A stretch of 64,000 nucleotides of DNA from Peribacillus alkalitolerans (GCF_010882125.1 NZ_JAAGVZ010000001.1:1-64000); one strand, 5' to 3'; shown: positions 27,788 through 37,185, numbered from the stretch's first letter. Notes: generated by a model from the letters alone, not told the origin. Program-made: numbers and translations.

Positions 27788-28027
27788 TTAAAACATTGGA
27801 TTTTCATCCAAAAATACATAAATGTTTTCGACTAATTCCTCAGGAGTGTCACCTGTCACAATTTCTCCGTTAACCATTGCAAATAATCCAATTGCACATT
27901 TCCCACAATAGCCTAAACAGCCATATTCTAGGACGTCTAAATCTGGATCTCTTTCCAATATTTCAAATGCGCGTTGAGCTCCATTGGCTAAATTGCTAAT
28001 ACAAAATTCAATCATTGGGTTAATCAC
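27788..28027 (-). CDS. yuzB: YuzB, small cysteine-containing protein (DUF1450)
   Basis: A 79-residue cytosolic protein closely resembling B. subtilis YuzB. It carries a Cys near residue 9 (EFCISNL) and the CLGYCGKC cluster at about 37-44, a pattern seen in thioredoxin-like [2Fe-2S] ferredoxins, so a metal or Fe-S site is plausible. The start is GTG 28027, 7 bases after AGAGGTG. It lies among Fe-S and redox genes (yutM, yutJ, yuzD, yutI). Function is not established. Confidence 0.85.
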   Translation of the reverse strand: MINPMIEFCISNLANGAQRAFEILERDPDLDVLEYGCLGYCGKCAIGLFAMVNGEIVTGDTPEELVENIYVFLDENPMF

Positions 28028-28376
28028 AATCGTTCACCTCTTTGGTTACCTTTCACTCATAAAACATGCTATCTTTTTTCTCTTTTTTCGTCAAATTTGT
28101 GTTCATTTAGATAGTAAGCGGGAATAGTACCAAAAAGGGATATTTTTATAGTCCATTCTGCAATATCCCTACCCCAACATTTCCATTAAGGTGTTGTGAT
28201 TTTGGTACAAGTTCGATATACTTTTTAAGGGAATTTGTAAAGTAACATGTCTTATTTTGATATAAGTTACTACTGTATTCGGTCTCGATTTATTATTTAT
28301 AAACTACGAATTTATCATTACTTTTATATTTTAAATTGCGAGCAGCTTGATATATTTCACTAAAGGGGACTTTCAC
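28028..28376. other. Divergent yuzB-yutJ intergenic region
   Basis: About 350 AT-rich bases without a gene. It holds the nested inverted repeats at 28127-28208 (separate entry) and a weaker inverted repeat, AGTAAC with GTTACT, around 28237-28268. Promoters for both genes must lie here, but no consensus pair is convincing. Confidence 0.5.
28127..28208. other. Possible three-way-junction structure upstream of yutJ
   Basis: Outer stem GTACCAAAA (28127-28135) pairs with TTTTGGTAC (28200-28208). Inside are two adjacent hairpins: AGGGATATT (28136-28144) with AATATCCCT (28162-28170), and CAACAT (28175-28180) with GTGTTG (28191-28196, one G-T pair). The first two stems are 9 bp and perfect. It could be a structured RNA leader, a cruciform operator, or the remains of a small mobile element. 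Confidence 0.5.
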
Positions 28377-29444
28377 ATGAAAAACTTAGTGCTTTTAGGT
28401 GGTGGTTATGGAGGAATGAGAATTCTTCATCGCCTGCTACCGAATCAGTTACCTGAAGATGTTACGATCACATTGATCGATCGAAATCCGTATCACAGTT
28501 TAAAAACGGAATACTATGCATTGGCTGCTGGAACAATCCCTGACAATCACATCCGTGTAGCTTTCCCTGAACACCCTAGACTAAAGTATGTTTCCGGCGA
28601 AGTTGAGTCAATTGGGATGAATGAAAATAAAGTATATCTAAAAGACAATGAGCCTGTCGAATATGATGACTTAGTTATAGGTCTTGGATGTGAAGATAAG
28701 TATCATAATGTACCTGGTGCTGACGTTTATACATACAGTATCCAGACCATCGATAAATCCCGTAGGACTTACCAGGCTTTGAACAATTTAGGCCAGGGTG
28801 CAAACGTTGCCATAGTAGGGGCAGGGCTCAGTGGAGTCGAATTGGCAAGTGAACTTTGTGAAAGCAGACCTGACTTAAAAATCAAAATCTTTGATAGAGG
28901 AGAGCATATTCTTTCTTCATTCTCTCCAAAATTAAGCTCCTATATTGAAGAATGGTTCCATAAAAACGGTGTGGAAGTCATTAACCACTCAAACATTACA
29001 GCTGTCGAGGAAAATCTTCTGTATAACCATGGAGAACCTGTCCCATGTGACGCAATTGTATGGACAGCAGGTATTCAACCGTCCAAGATCGTACGTGATA
29101 TGGATGTTGAAAAGGATTCACAAGGCCGCGTGGTTCTAACTCCACAACATTTCCTACCTAATAAGGATAACGTTTTCGTGGTAGGAGATTGCGCAAGTCT
29201 CCCTCATGCACCAAGTGCACAATTAGCGGAAGGACAAGCAGAACAAATTGTCACTGTCTTGTTAAAGAAATGGGCTGGAGAACCACTTCCAGATAGCTTT
29301 CCTGCCATTAAGCTAAAAGGTGTGTTAGGATCACTAGGGAAAAAACAAGGATTTGGATTAGTTAATGATCGAGCTATTACTGGACGCGTAGCCCGCTTAC
29401 TAAAATCTGGTATTCTTTGGATGTATAAATATCATAATGGTTGA
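28377..29444 (+). CDS. yutJ: YutJ, NAD(P)/FAD-dependent oxidoreductase (NDH-2-like)
   Basis: A 355-residue flavoprotein related to type II NADH dehydrogenase. The start is ATG 28377, behind AAAGGGGA. The N-terminal FAD motif is LLGGGYGGMRIL, the NAD motif VGAGLSGVELASEL, and FVVGDCASLPHAPSAQLAEGQAEQI the second FAD contact. Compared with yumB it is shorter and ends soon after the last flavin contact (IIWMYKYHNG-like tail ILWMYKYHNG), so membrane attachment may differ. Donor and acceptor are unknown. Confidence 0.88.
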   Translation: MKNLVLLGGGYGGMRILHRLLPNQLPEDVTITLIDRNPYHSLKTEYYALAAGTIPDNHIRVAFPEHPRLKYVSGEVESIGMNENKVYLKDNEPVEYDDLVIGLGCEDKYHNVPGADVYTYSIQTIDKSRRTYQALNNLGQGANVAIVGAGLSGVELASELCESRPDLKIKIFDRGEHILSSFSPKLSSYIEEWFHKNGVEVINHSNITAVEENLLYNHGEPVPCDAIVWTAGIQPSKIVRDMDVEKDSQGRVVLTPQHFLPNKDNVFVVGDCASLPHAPSAQLAEGQAEQIVTVLLKKWAGEPLPDSFPAIKLKGVLGSLGKKQGFGLVNDRAITGRVARLLKSGILWMYKYHNG

Positions 29445-30036
29445 TTCAATGGGCGGGGGATTGTTCCCTCGCCTTTTATCTTAAGGACTAGCGGATTTAT
29501 CCACGAAAAAAGTCTTTTATCCACTTTCTGAGGCTCTTATCCACTACAGGTCCCGGTTTTTCCTTCAGTTTGCAGCTCCCACAACATCCTCTATCTAGTT
29601 ACCCCCATTTTATCCACCACTTAACCTCGGATATCGTACACTTACACCTGGATACCCTTCACTTTTGAAAATTTATCCTTCACATTTTCTTAATATCCGA
29701 GTTTTATCCACGGAAAAAGTCTTTTATCCACTTCCTGAGGCACTTATCCACTACAGGTCCCGGTTTTTCCTTCAGTTTGCAGCTCGCGCAACATCCTCTA
29801 TCTAGTTACCCACATTTTATCCACCACTTACCCTTGGATATCGTGCACTTACTCCTGGATACCCTTCACTTTTCACGAAAACCCTTAAAATATCCTTCAC
29901 TTGGTATTCGTTATCCACTTCTTTATCCAATTATCCAGCACTGGATAATTATATTGTTCACTTTAATCATTTACCCTTCACTCACTCCCGGATTCCCTGC
30001 ACCCTCCACTTTTCGACAGTAAAAATGAGTTTCCAA
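29445..30036. other. Gene-free stretch dominated by TTATCCAC-rich repeats
   Basis: About 590 bases between yutJ and the yuzD terminator. Nearly all of it is made of phrases ending in TATCCAC, TATCCTTCAC or TACCCTTCAC. An open frame at 29777-30022 is a by-product of the low-complexity sequence and has no ribosome site. Confidence 0.75.
29495..29920 (+). repeat. 207-bp tandem repeat carrying nine TTATCCAC motifs
   Basis: Two long units (about 29495-29701 and 29702-29908) and the start of a third repeat at a period of 207 bp with few differences. TTATCCAC occurs at 29497, 29517, 29537, 29610, 29704, 29724, 29744, 29817 and 29911, all in one orientation, with spacings 20, 20, 73, 94 repeated. 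This 8-mer is the first eight bases of the DnaA box TTATCCACA; the ninth base is never A here. Function unknown. Confidence 0.85.
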
Positions 30037-30079
30037 AATAAAAGAGGAATGACCCAAGTTCAATAGGTTCATCCCTCTC
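30037..30079 (-). terminator. Terminator of yuzD
   Basis: On the minus strand AGAGG, ATGA and ACC pair with GG, TCAT and CCTCT with small bulges, and TTTTATTTT follows, just past the yuzD stop. Confidence 0.75.
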
Positions 30080-30084
30080 AATGT

Positions 30085-30408
30085 TTATGCTTTATATCCG
30101 TACTTCTCCATTTCCGCAGCGACGGTTTTTAGTTTTGGATTTCCTTCCCCCACTATTTTTCCGTTAATGACCACTACTGGATAAAACAGATCTTCTTCAA
30201 TGACCCGCTTTGCGAATTCTGCTTTACCAGGATGTTGTTGCTCTTTATGTATATCGATGTAACTGATTGAAAAAGGCTGCTCAGGAAACTTTCTAGACAA
30301 TGCAGCTTGGAGCCATTCATATGTCTCTATGGAAGAAGGTAAGTTTACACAGCTTGGGCAAACTACTTCTGTTCCATAGACTTCGATTTCTAATTGTTCA
30401 TTGACCAT
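30085..30408 (-). CDS. yuzD: YuzD, thioredoxin-fold protein (DUF1462)
   Basis: A 107-residue protein with a glutaredoxin/thioredoxin-like layout. The N-terminal strand IEVYGTEVVCPSCVNLPSS carries a CxxC pair (Cys17 and Cys20) in the active-site position. The C-terminal half has the cis-Pro region (FYPVVVINGKIVGEGNP). It matches B. subtilis YuzD in length and place. GGGGAG precedes the ATG. It is transcribed away from yutI. A disulfide or Fe-S related role is inferred from the fold only. Confidence 0.85.
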   Translation of the reverse strand: MVNEQLEIEVYGTEVVCPSCVNLPSSIETYEWLQAALSRKFPEQPFSISYIDIHKEQQHPGKAEFAKRVIEEDLFYPVVVINGKIVGEGNPKLKTVAAEMEKYGYKA

Positions 30409-30539
30409 TACTCTTCGCTCCCCTTGGTTTAAGTTTCTCCTACCCTATATTGTACTGAAGTCTATAACGAATCTCAATTTTGTTTGTGGATTTTTCAGAT
30501 GGGAGTGATTATAATAATATTAGGAAAGGAGCGATTTAA

Positions 30540-30776
30540 ATGTCTGAACAAACAATGGTAGAACAAGTACAAGAAGTACTTGATAAGCTTCGTCCGTTCT
30601 TGCTTCGTGACGGAGGGGATTGTGAATTAGTAGACGTGGAAGATGGCATCGTTAAGCTTCGTCTTCTAGGCGCATGCGGAAGCTGTCCGAGCTCTACAAT
30701 CACTTTAAAAGCTGGTATTGAGCGCGCTCTTCTTGAAGAAGTACCTGGCGTAGTTGAAGTTGAACAAGTATTCTAA
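30540..30776 (+). CDS. yutI: NifU-like Fe-S scaffold/carrier YutI
   Basis: A 78-residue NifU C-terminal-type domain that carries an Fe-S cluster between protein pairs. The [12 protein letters not shown] motif supplies the CxxC ligands. [24 protein letters not shown] is the family N terminus. It is a stand-alone domain, shorter than B. subtilis YutI, which has an N-terminal extension. AAAGGAG precedes the ATG. It joins YutM and Suf in Fe-S delivery. Confidence 0.92.
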   Translation: MSEQTMVEQVQEVLDKLRPFLLRDGGDCELVDVEDGIVKLRLLGACGSCPSSTITLKAGIERALLEEVPGVVEVEQVF

Positions 30777-30796
30777 TTGAAGAATGACGATATAAT

Positions 30797-30834
30797 AAAA
30801 AGGCTAAAGCCGTTCATTCGGGCTTTAGCTTTTT
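30797..30834. terminator. Terminator shared by yutI and thrB
   Basis: GGCTAAAGCC pairs with GGGCTTTAGCT, flanked by AAAAA and TTTTT. It overlaps the last codons of thrB and so can stop both converging transcripts. Confidence 0.88.
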
Positions 30835-31745
30835 ATTATTTTTGCGATTGGTATGGTTACACTACCATCGTGATCAACTTGGAGTTTCATCACACGATCT
30901 TCAGGAAATTGGGCTTGCAAAGCATGAAATACCGCATCAGCCTCCCCTATTCCGCAGAACGCCACTATAGTAGGTCCAGCCCCACTTAGTGCAACTCCAA
31001 AAGCCCCAGCTTCTAGAGCCACTTTTTCTGCCACTCCCAAATGTGGTACTAACATTCTTCTATAAGGCTGGTGAAAACGGTCTTCACTCATCATCTTCCC
31101 TGCCAAAGTATAATTCTTCGTTAACAAGGCGGCCAGAAATGTATTGGCGATTGCACTTGCCTTAACCCCTTCATCATATGAAAACACTGAAGGGAGCACT
31201 GCTCTCGAATGGGTTGTTAATAGTTCATACTTCGGAATAAGAGCAACAATGTCCACTCCGTCTAATGGAAGAGCCATTAGGTTGGTTTCTTCGTTCAGTT
31301 GAACACCAACTACCAATCCTCCTAATACAGAAGCACCTGCGTTGTCTGGATGCCCCTCCATGTCCGAGGCCAAATGAGCTTTTTCTTCCTTAGTTAATCC
31401 TAATCCGCATAAAACATCTGCTAGTTCCACTCCAGCTACTATGGCAGAGGCACTACTCCCTAGTCCCCTAGTCAATGGGATTTCATTAGATACTTTCAAT
31501 GTACAAGCAGGGAGTGTCTTACCAAATTTACTTGAGATTTTTTTTGCGACTAAAAAAATATAGTTCTGATCATCTCGTGGAAATTCCTCAAGATCCTCTG
31601 TCATAGGGATTACCTGATAATGCTCACTCTCATAAACGTCAACTGATAAGTATAGGTTCAATGCTAGACCAATGGAATCGAAACCTGGCCCCAAATTAGC
31701 AGTGCTTGCTGGTACATGGATACTAAACATCTTTCCATCGTTCAT
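30825..31745 (-). CDS. thrB: Homoserine kinase
   Basis: Phosphorylates homoserine with ATP, the step before threonine synthase. A 306-residue GHMP-family kinase: [19 protein letters not shown] at the N terminus, ATP-binding [16 protein letters not shown], and the C-terminal [14 protein letters not shown]. The ATG overlaps the thrC stop (ATGA), so the two are translationally coupled. It is the last gene of hom-thrC-thrB. Confidence 0.95.
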   Translation of the reverse strand: MNDGKMFSIHVPASTANLGPGFDSIGLALNLYLSVDVYESEHYQVIPMTEDLEEFPRDDQNYIFLVAKKISSKFGKTLPACTLKVSNEIPLTRGLGSSASAIVAGVELADVLCGLGLTKEEKAHLASDMEGHPDNAGASVLGGLVVGVQLNEETNLMALPLDGVDIVALIPKYELLTTHSRAVLPSVFSYDEGVKASAIANTFLAALLTKNYTLAGKMMSEDRFHQPYRRMLVPHLGVAEKVALEAGAFGVALSGAGPTIVAFCGIGEADAVFHALQAQFPEDRVMKLQVDHDGSVTIPIAKIIKS

Positions 31746-32803
31746 CGTAATGCAACGCCTTGCAAATGATTGAAAATCACTTTTTCATCCATTGGGAGAA
31801 GTGTTGGCTTTATATGACTATATTCAACAGCCACATTCGGATCCTTCAAACCGTTCCCTGTTAAGACCGCTACAATCCTGCTACCTTTTGAGATTTCCCC
31901 AGTCTGTAATTGCTTCCAAACACCAGCTATAGAAGCACATGAAGCGGGTTCTGCAAAGATTCCTTCCTTTCGTGCTAACAGTTGATATGCCTCTAATATC
32001 TCTTCGTCGGAAACCTCATCCACTTTTCCATTGGATTCATTGACAGCATCGACTGCGAAGCTCCAGCTAGCAGGATTTCCAATCCGGATTGCGGTTGCAA
32101 TCGTCTCAGGATTTTCAAAAACCCTGTTATGGACAATAGCGGCTGAACCAGCAGCTTCAAAACCTCTCATTTCAGGGAGACCCTTTTTCTTCACTTCATT
32201 GTATTCCTTGAATCCCTTCCAATACGCCGTAATGTTCCCTGCATTCCCGACAGGAATAGCCAATATGTCAGGAGCATTTCCTAATACATCACAAATTTCA
32301 AAAGCGGCTGTTTTTTGTCCTTCGATCCGATAAGGGTTTACAGAGTTCACTAAGGAAATCTGGGATTTATCACTGATACCTCTTACAAGTTGCAAGGCTT
32401 GATCAAAATTCCCGTCAATGGATACAATTTCGGCACCATACATAACAGCTTGAGCAAGTTTACCCATTGCCACTTTCCCATTAGGAATAACAATGACACA
32501 GCGTAGGCCAGCCCTCGCAGCATAAGCAGCAGCAGCAGCTGATGTATTGCCTGTAGAGGCACAAATGATAGAGTCACTCCCCTCCTCAATTGCCTTAGCA
32601 ACAGCCATGACCATACCTCGGTCTTTGAAGGACCCTGTAGGATCTGCCCCTTCATATTTAACATATAACTCTACTCCCCACTCCTTAGACAGCTTCTCGC
32701 ATTTGACTAAGGGTGTATTGCCCTCCAATAAGGAGAGAGAAGGTGTCTTTTCTGTGACGGGCAAATAATCTCGATACTCACGGATTAAGCCTTGCCAACT
32801 CAT
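31742..32803 (-). CDS. thrC: Threonine synthase
   Basis: A PLP enzyme converting O-phosphohomoserine to threonine. The 353 residues carry the cofactor Lys60 in [13 protein letters not shown], the substrate-side [22 protein letters not shown], and the phosphate cup [16 protein letters not shown]. It belongs to the short bacterial class without an N-terminal extension. It overlaps the hom stop by 4 bases at its start and thrB by 4 at its end. Confidence 0.95.
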   Translation of the reverse strand: MSWQGLIREYRDYLPVTEKTPSLSLLEGNTPLVKCEKLSKEWGVELYVKYEGADPTGSFKDRGMVMAVAKAIEEGSDSIICASTGNTSAAAAAYAARAGLRCVIVIPNGKVAMGKLAQAVMYGAEIVSIDGNFDQALQLVRGISDKSQISLVNSVNPYRIEGQKTAAFEICDVLGNAPDILAIPVGNAGNITAYWKGFKEYNEVKKKGLPEMRGFEAAGSAAIVHNRVFENPETIATAIRIGNPASWSFAVDAVNESNGKVDEVSDEEILEAYQLLARKEGIFAEPASCASIAGVWKQLQTGEISKGSRIVAVLTGNGLKDPNVAVEYSHIKPTLLPMDEKVIFNHLQGVALR

Positions 32804-34098
32804 AAACCTCCCACTCCTTCTACCCGATATGTACTTTTAATTACTATGACTTTTTCATAGTCTTGAAGCTTTTGTAGGATTTCTTCAAAATTCTGTTGGG
32901 AGGCAAGGTGTGTAACGAGTACAAGTTCTGCCATTCCTTGCTCTTTTAAAGGGAGCTGCAAGATTTTTTCGTAACTGACACCATATTCTGAAAAGATGGT
33001 TGTAATGTTTGCAAACACTCCTATTTCATCTTTCACATGCAATCTAACAAAATACTTTGAATAAATTTCCGAAGGGCATTTTAAATTCTTTTCGTATTGA
33101 GGCGCCACCGCACTTCTGCCATTTACACCAAGTCTCATATTCTTCATAACCCCAACTAAGTCTGAGACAACCGCTGTTGCTGTGGGAAGGCTTCCAGCCC
33201 CTGGCCCATAAAACATCGTTTCTCCTACCGCTTCCCCATATACATAGACAGCATTGTATTCATCGTTGACCGATGCAAGCGGGTGAGTTTCTGATAACAA
33301 AGTGGGCTGAACGCTCACTTCCACTTTTTCACCTAAACGTGAGGCGATTCCGATTAACTTCATCGTGTAGCCTAATTTTTTGCTATAATCCAGATCCTCT
33401 TCTGAGATTTCAGTAATCCCCTTTACTTTAACATCATCCAAATCAATGTTCATGGAAAAGCCTAATGTAGCTAGAATCGCCATTTTCCTAGCTGCATCAA
33501 GTCCCTCAACGTCAGCAGAAGGGTCACTCTCTGCATAACCTAGCTCTTGTGCTTCTTTTAATACCTCTTCATAAGCACTTCCATATTTGCTCATTTTTGT
33601 CAGGATAAAGTTAGTCGTCCCATTCACGATTCCCATCATCTTTGTGATTCGATCTGATGCAAGTCCATCTACAAGACTACGTAAAATCGGAATCCCACCC
33701 GCTACGCTTGCCTCATAGAATAAGTCGCAATCGTTGGCAGTCGCTTCCGCTAATAATTGAGGACCATACAAGGCCATTAAATCCTTATTCGCTGTTACCA
33801 CATGCTTGCGATTACGGACTGCTTTTAATAAATACTCCTTCGTATGTTCAACTCCCCCCATAACCTCAATGATGACATCAATCCCTGAGTCTTCGAGAAT
33901 CTCATTAGGGTCAAGCGTAAGCTTTGAAGGCTCGACAAAAGCTAATCTCTCTTTAGTTAAATCTTTTACCAATACCTTTTTGATATGTACAGGACAGCCA
34001 ATTTGGTGCATTAGTTTATCTTGGTGGTTCTCAATGATTTTCACTACACCAGATCCGACTGTACCTAATCCTAATAAACCGATTGAAATTGCTTCCAT
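32800..34098 (-). CDS. hom: Homoserine dehydrogenase
   Basis: Reduces aspartate semialdehyde to homoserine, the branch point to threonine and methionine. The 432 residues begin with NAD(P)-binding [13 protein letters not shown]. The catalytic region has [13 protein letters not shown] and [26 protein letters not shown]-terminal ACT domain (about 355-430, [22 protein letters not shown]) is the expected site for feedback by threonine. First gene of hom-thrC-thrB. A sigma-A-like promoter and a cre-like site lie upstream. Confidence 0.95.
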   Translation of the reverse strand: MEAISIGLLGLGTVGSGVVKIIENHQDKLMHQIGCPVHIKKVLVKDLTKERLAFVEPSKLTLDPNEILEDSGIDVIIEVMGGVEHTKEYLLKAVRNRKHVVTANKDLMALYGPQLLAEATANDCDLFYEASVAGGIPILRSLVDGLASDRITKMMGIVNGTTNFILTKMSKYGSAYEEVLKEAQELGYAESDPSADVEGLDAARKMAILATLGFSMNIDLDDVKVKGITEISEEDLDYSKKLGYTMKLIGIASRLGEKVEVSVQPTLLSETHPLASVNDEYNAVYVYGEAVGETMFYGPGAGSLPTATAVVSDLVGVMKNMRLGVNGRSAVAPQYEKNLKCPSEIYSKYFVRLHVKDEIGVFANITTIFSEYGVSYEKILQLPLKEQGMAELVLVTHLASQQNFEEILQKLQDYEKVIVIKSTYRVEGVGGL

Positions 34099-34156
34099 CC
34101 TTTATTTCCCCCTCAAGTGTTCGTTCTGAAAATACATTTGTTTTTCTATAGTAGAC

Positions 34157-34185
34157 ATTATATTCTCGTTATCTCATTATTACAA
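34157..34185 (-). promoter_or_regulatory. Predicted sigma-A promoter of hom-thrCB
   Basis: On the minus strand the -35 TTGTAA (34180-34185) and a perfect -10 TATAAT (34157-34162) are separated by 17 bases. The transcript would start near 34150, about 50 bases before the hom ATG. Confidence 0.65.
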
Positions 34186-34208
34186 TAGTCAAAAAAATTT
34201 ACAATCCT

Positions 34209-34223
34209 ATGTAAACGCTTACT
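34209..34223. promoter_or_regulatory. Candidate cre (CcpA) site upstream of the hom promoter
   Basis: ATGTAAACGCTTACT fits WTGNAANCGNWNNCW at every fixed position. It is centred about 65 bases upstream of the predicted start of hom transcription. Sites upstream of the -35 box usually mean activation by CcpA. Binding is inferred. Confidence 0.5.
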
Positions 34224-34328
34224 CTTAGGGGGAGAAAGGAAAATTTTTTTTTCCAAAAAATTCGATGATTTAAACCCTTTATTTGTGTGGGGTTATGCTA
34301 GGTTTATAAAGATCTATTCAAATCGTAC

Positions 34329-34378
34329 AAAAAAGGATGGCAAGATACCTCTTTTTAAGAGGATCTTGCCATCCTTTT
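34329..34378. terminator. Long terminator hairpin downstream of the hydroxyacid dehydrogenase gene
   Basis: AAAAGGATGGCAAGAT pairs with ATCTTGCCATCCTTTT, and an inner CCTC/GAGG extends the stem. A and T runs on both sides make it bidirectional in form; the gene it serves is on the minus strand. Confidence 0.92.
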
Positions 34379-34407
34379 CAATCTCACTTTTTCAATTAAT
34401 CGTATGA

Positions 34408-35379
34408 TTAACTTGAAGTCACTTTTGTACGAGGCTCTTTTCCAGTTAATACACGCTCAACATTCTCAGCGCATAGTTTCATCATGGTCTCCCTAGTTTC
34501 CGTACTGGAGCTACCGATATGGGGAAGTGCTACTACATTGTCCATACATAAGAGAGGATGGTCTGCCCCTATAGGTTCCACCTCGAATACGTCTAGTCCT
34601 GCAGCTGCGATTTCCTTGTCAATTAGTGCTTCATATAAATCTCCTTCTTTAACGACGGGACCCCTAGCAGCATTGATGAAAATTGCTGTTCTTTTCATAC
34701 TTTGAAATGCCTTCAGGTCAAACAAGTGAAATGTTTCTTCCGTTAAAGGAGTTAAGCATACAATAAAATCTGAGGTTTCAATTAAATCCTGGAATTCACA
34801 GTACTTCGCACCCAATTGTTCTTCTGCACGAAGTTTCCTATTGCGATTATAGTATAAAATCTCCATGTCAAATCCTTTTGCCCTTTTTGCTACTGCCTCG
34901 CCAATCGACCCCATTCCCACAATGCCAATCGTTTTGTGATGTACATCATGGCCAGCCATTAGTAAGGGACTCCAGCTTTTCCATCCTCCACTTTTCACGA
35001 GATCCACTGCTTCAGAGATTCTCCGTGCGGTCGCCATAAGCAATGCAAAGGTTAAATCAGCCGTTGTATCAGTCAATACATCTGGTGTGTTACAGACAAC
35101 GATGCCTTTATCAGAAGCTGCCTTTATATCAATATTATCAAACCCTACTGCCAAATTAGCCACAACCTTTAAAGATTGTGATACATTCAGTAGTTCTTCA
35201 TCAATTTTATCGGAAAGCATGGTGATCAATGCGTCCGCTCTTTTTGCCTCATTCATTAAAATATCCCTTGGCACGGGTTGGTCTTCTTCCATCCACATCT
35301 CAACTTGAAACTTTTCTCTCAAGGGTCTAATGATATGCTCTGATAATTTTCTAGTAATAAAAATATATGGGTTTTCCAA
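34408..35379 (-). CDS. D-2-hydroxyacid dehydrogenase (glyoxylate/hydroxypyruvate reductase-like)
   Basis: A 323-residue NAD(P)H-dependent reductase. The Rossmann motif is GIVGMGSIGEAVAKRA. The catalytic triad is visible as Arg in INAARGPVV, Glu in DVFEVEP and His in LPHIGSSSTETR. The start is TTG 35379, placed by AAGGAG 8 bases upstream; a longer frame from TTG 35409 lacks a site. The length fits the GyaR/YvcT group acting on glyoxylate or hydroxypyruvate. It lies downstream of yutH with an 89-base gap. Substrate is inferred from subfamily resemblance. Confidence 0.85.
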   Translation of the reverse strand: MENPYIFITRKLSEHIIRPLREKFQVEMWMEEDQPVPRDILMNEAKRADALITMLSDKIDEELLNVSQSLKVVANLAVGFDNIDIKAASDKGIVVCNTPDVLTDTTADLTFALLMATARRISEAVDLVKSGGWKSWSPLLMAGHDVHHKTIGIVGMGSIGEAVAKRAKGFDMEILYYNRNRKLRAEEQLGAKYCEFQDLIETSDFIVCLTPLTEETFHLFDLKAFQSMKRTAIFINAARGPVVKEGDLYEALIDKEIAAAGLDVFEVEPIGADHPLLCMDNVVALPHIGSSSTETRETMMKLCAENVERVLTGKEPRTKVTSS

Positions 35380-35468
35380 TGGTTTGACTCCTTCCAGCTT
35401 AAATACCAATGTAGTTCTATTTTCATGATATCATAGCGGAAAGTCAAAACGTACATTTGCAGATTATG

Positions 35469-36470
35469 CTAAAGCCAATCGACTTTAGCGATTTTTAATT
35501 TATTTACAGGCACCTGCGAAATTTCAAAATATCGTTTTAAGAAATCTTCATAATAATGTGATTGAACCAGAATTTGATTGAGGTGTTCCTCTAATGAGTT
35601 CTTTCTAGTTTCAGATACATTCAAATAATATTCCTCAACAGCCTCAAAATAGTGTACAGGAAACAGAAGTCTTGCATAGGTCAGGCTCCATGAAAATGCA
35701 GATAGTTCTCCTAATGATCGATAATCGGTACTGAATTGGTTCAGTCCTGGCTGATACGTGTGTACGTTCGAAAAATAATGCTGCCTGGACCATTCTGCAA
35801 TATCACGTGCACCATGATCGAATACCCAATCAAATGGATTTTTAACACAATAGCTTCCTGTCCAAAGTTCATTATGAAACCTTTCATGACACACTGTTCC
35901 AGCATCCATTCCGGTTGTTTCTTGATCAATTTCTGTGTCGACTAAATATTGAATCGCATTTTCACCTAAAGACATATAATAGGGGAAAGAATCCACGAAG
36001 TTCTTTTCAAATTCATTGGTAGGATGGGAATGAAGTTTATCTCTCCACACATTTTCAAGTTGATCGAGCCTCTTCTCCCACATTTCCTTCCAGTTACCTA
36101 TTCGATTGCATTTCTTGATTGGTTCAGCAAAAGTCCTTCCGCGATGATGGAACTTCGCAAGCTTCCTTCCAAGTTTAACTGGCCGTGATTCTATGAGACT
36201 TCGGTTTCCTAGAAGCAGAAATAGATTTTCACCTTCAGCGGAAATATAGGACCCTTGGTTTGATAGGATAAACTCAGAAACGTAGCTATCTCCTTGCTTA
36301 AGCATAAACTGTGATAATTTAAGACGTTCGGACAATTCTTCTTCATCGATAGTGCTTAATGGAATGACCGTATAAAGGACTTCACCTGAGCGAAAGCTTT
36401 GATAACGATCAGAAGACTCCCTTCTCTCAAGCACAATTCCATATTGATTAAAAATGGCTTCTTGAAGCAT
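35469..36470 (-). CDS. yutH: YutH, CotS-like spore-coat-associated kinase-fold protein
   Basis: A 333-residue protein of the CotS/YutH group, which share a degenerate aminoglycoside-phosphotransferase fold and attach to the spore coat. The HxDxxxxN catalytic loop of true kinases appears degraded: GTVCHERFHNELWTGSYCVKNPFDWVFDHGARDIAEW keeps the loop shape but lacks the classical Asp. GGGGGG precedes the ATG. Synteny with yutG/yutF supports the name. Expression during sporulation is expected from the family, not shown here. Confidence 0.82.
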   Translation of the reverse strand: MLQEAIFNQYGIVLERRESSDRYQSFRSGEVLYTVIPLSTIDEEELSERLKLSQFMLKQGDSYVSEFILSNQGSYISAEGENLFLLLGNRSLIESRPVKLGRKLAKFHHRGRTFAEPIKKCNRIGNWKEMWEKRLDQLENVWRDKLHSHPTNEFEKNFVDSFPYYMSLGENAIQYLVDTEIDQETTGMDAGTVCHERFHNELWTGSYCVKNPFDWVFDHGARDIAEWSRQHYFSNVHTYQPGLNQFSTDYRSLGELSAFSWSLTYARLLFPVHYFEAVEEYYLNVSETRKNSLEEHLNQILVQSHYYEDFLKRYFEISQVPVNKLKIAKVDWL

Positions 36471-36683
36471 ATTCTTCCCCCCTAGTCCTTCCAGTCAAAG
36501 TGTAGGTTTGCTAAAAAAGGACACTATAACTCATATATATGTACTTGTTAATTTTATTTGCACGTTTTCTAGCATAAATGAAATCATGGAATGTTTCGTG
36601 GATTATTTTAATAAACAATAGAAAAGGTCTATATTTTTCCTATTGAAAGATGTTTCTTAAAATACACTTAAAAGGTGATGTAA

Positions 36684-37181
36684 ATGGCAGATAAACCAGT
36701 AAATCTTTCAGAACAGACGGCACGAAAGTGGTTGCATGAGAGAGGTGTAACGATTCAGGATATTGCCGATTTAGTGATGTATTTACAAAGTAAATACCAT
36801 AAGGAATTAAAGATGGAAGACTGTATTCACAATGTTGAACGTGTATTATCAAAACGTGAAGTTCAAAATGCGATATTAACGGGAATCCAGTTAGATATGC
36901 TTGCAGAAAAGAAACTATTAGAGGAACCTCTTCAATCCATCGTCGAAATCGATGAAGGGTTATATGGAGTGGATGAAATCTTAGCCTTTTCCATCGTAAA
37001 CGTGTATGGTTCCATCGGCTTTACGAACTACGGCTATATCGATAAACAAAAACCAGGTATTTTAAAGGATTTAAATGATAAGAGCACCGGTAAATGTCAT
37101 ACTTTCCTAGATGACATCGTAGGGGCGATTGCAGCTGCAGCATCAAGCAGACTTGCACATCGAGTCAATAATGTGGAGTAA
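36684..37181 (+). CDS. yutG: YutG, phosphatidylglycerophosphatase A-like protein
   Basis: A 165-residue protein of the PgpA-like superfamily, without the membrane helices of E. coli PgpA. Motifs: EIDEGLYGVDEILAFSIVNVYGSIGFTNYGYIDK, and FLDDIVGAIAAAASSRLAHRV near the end, which carries the acidic residues expected to bind metal. AAAGGTG precedes the ATG. It converges with yutF. The reaction in this organism is inferred from family. Confidence 0.82.
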   Translation: MADKPVNLSEQTARKWLHERGVTIQDIADLVMYLQSKYHKELKMEDCIHNVERVLSKREVQNAILTGIQLDMLAEKKLLEEPLQSIVEIDEGLYGVDEILAFSIVNVYGSIGFTNYGYIDKQKPGILKDLNDKSTGKCHTFLDDIVGAIAAAASSRLAHRVNNVE

Positions 37182-37185
37182 TAAG

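Noticed and set aside
29495-29920. CRISPR array at the 207-bp repeat
   Set aside because: Units adjoin directly, are too long, differ from each other, and have no unique spacers or cas genes.
29445-30036. Replication origin
   Set aside because: The boxes are all imperfect at the ninth base, there is no AT-rich unwinding element next to them, and no dnaA, dnaN or rep gene is near.
34099-34407. Threonine attenuator or T-box leader for hom
   Set aside because: The predicted leader is only about 50 bases. The long hairpin at 34329 belongs to the upstream gene and precedes the hom promoter.
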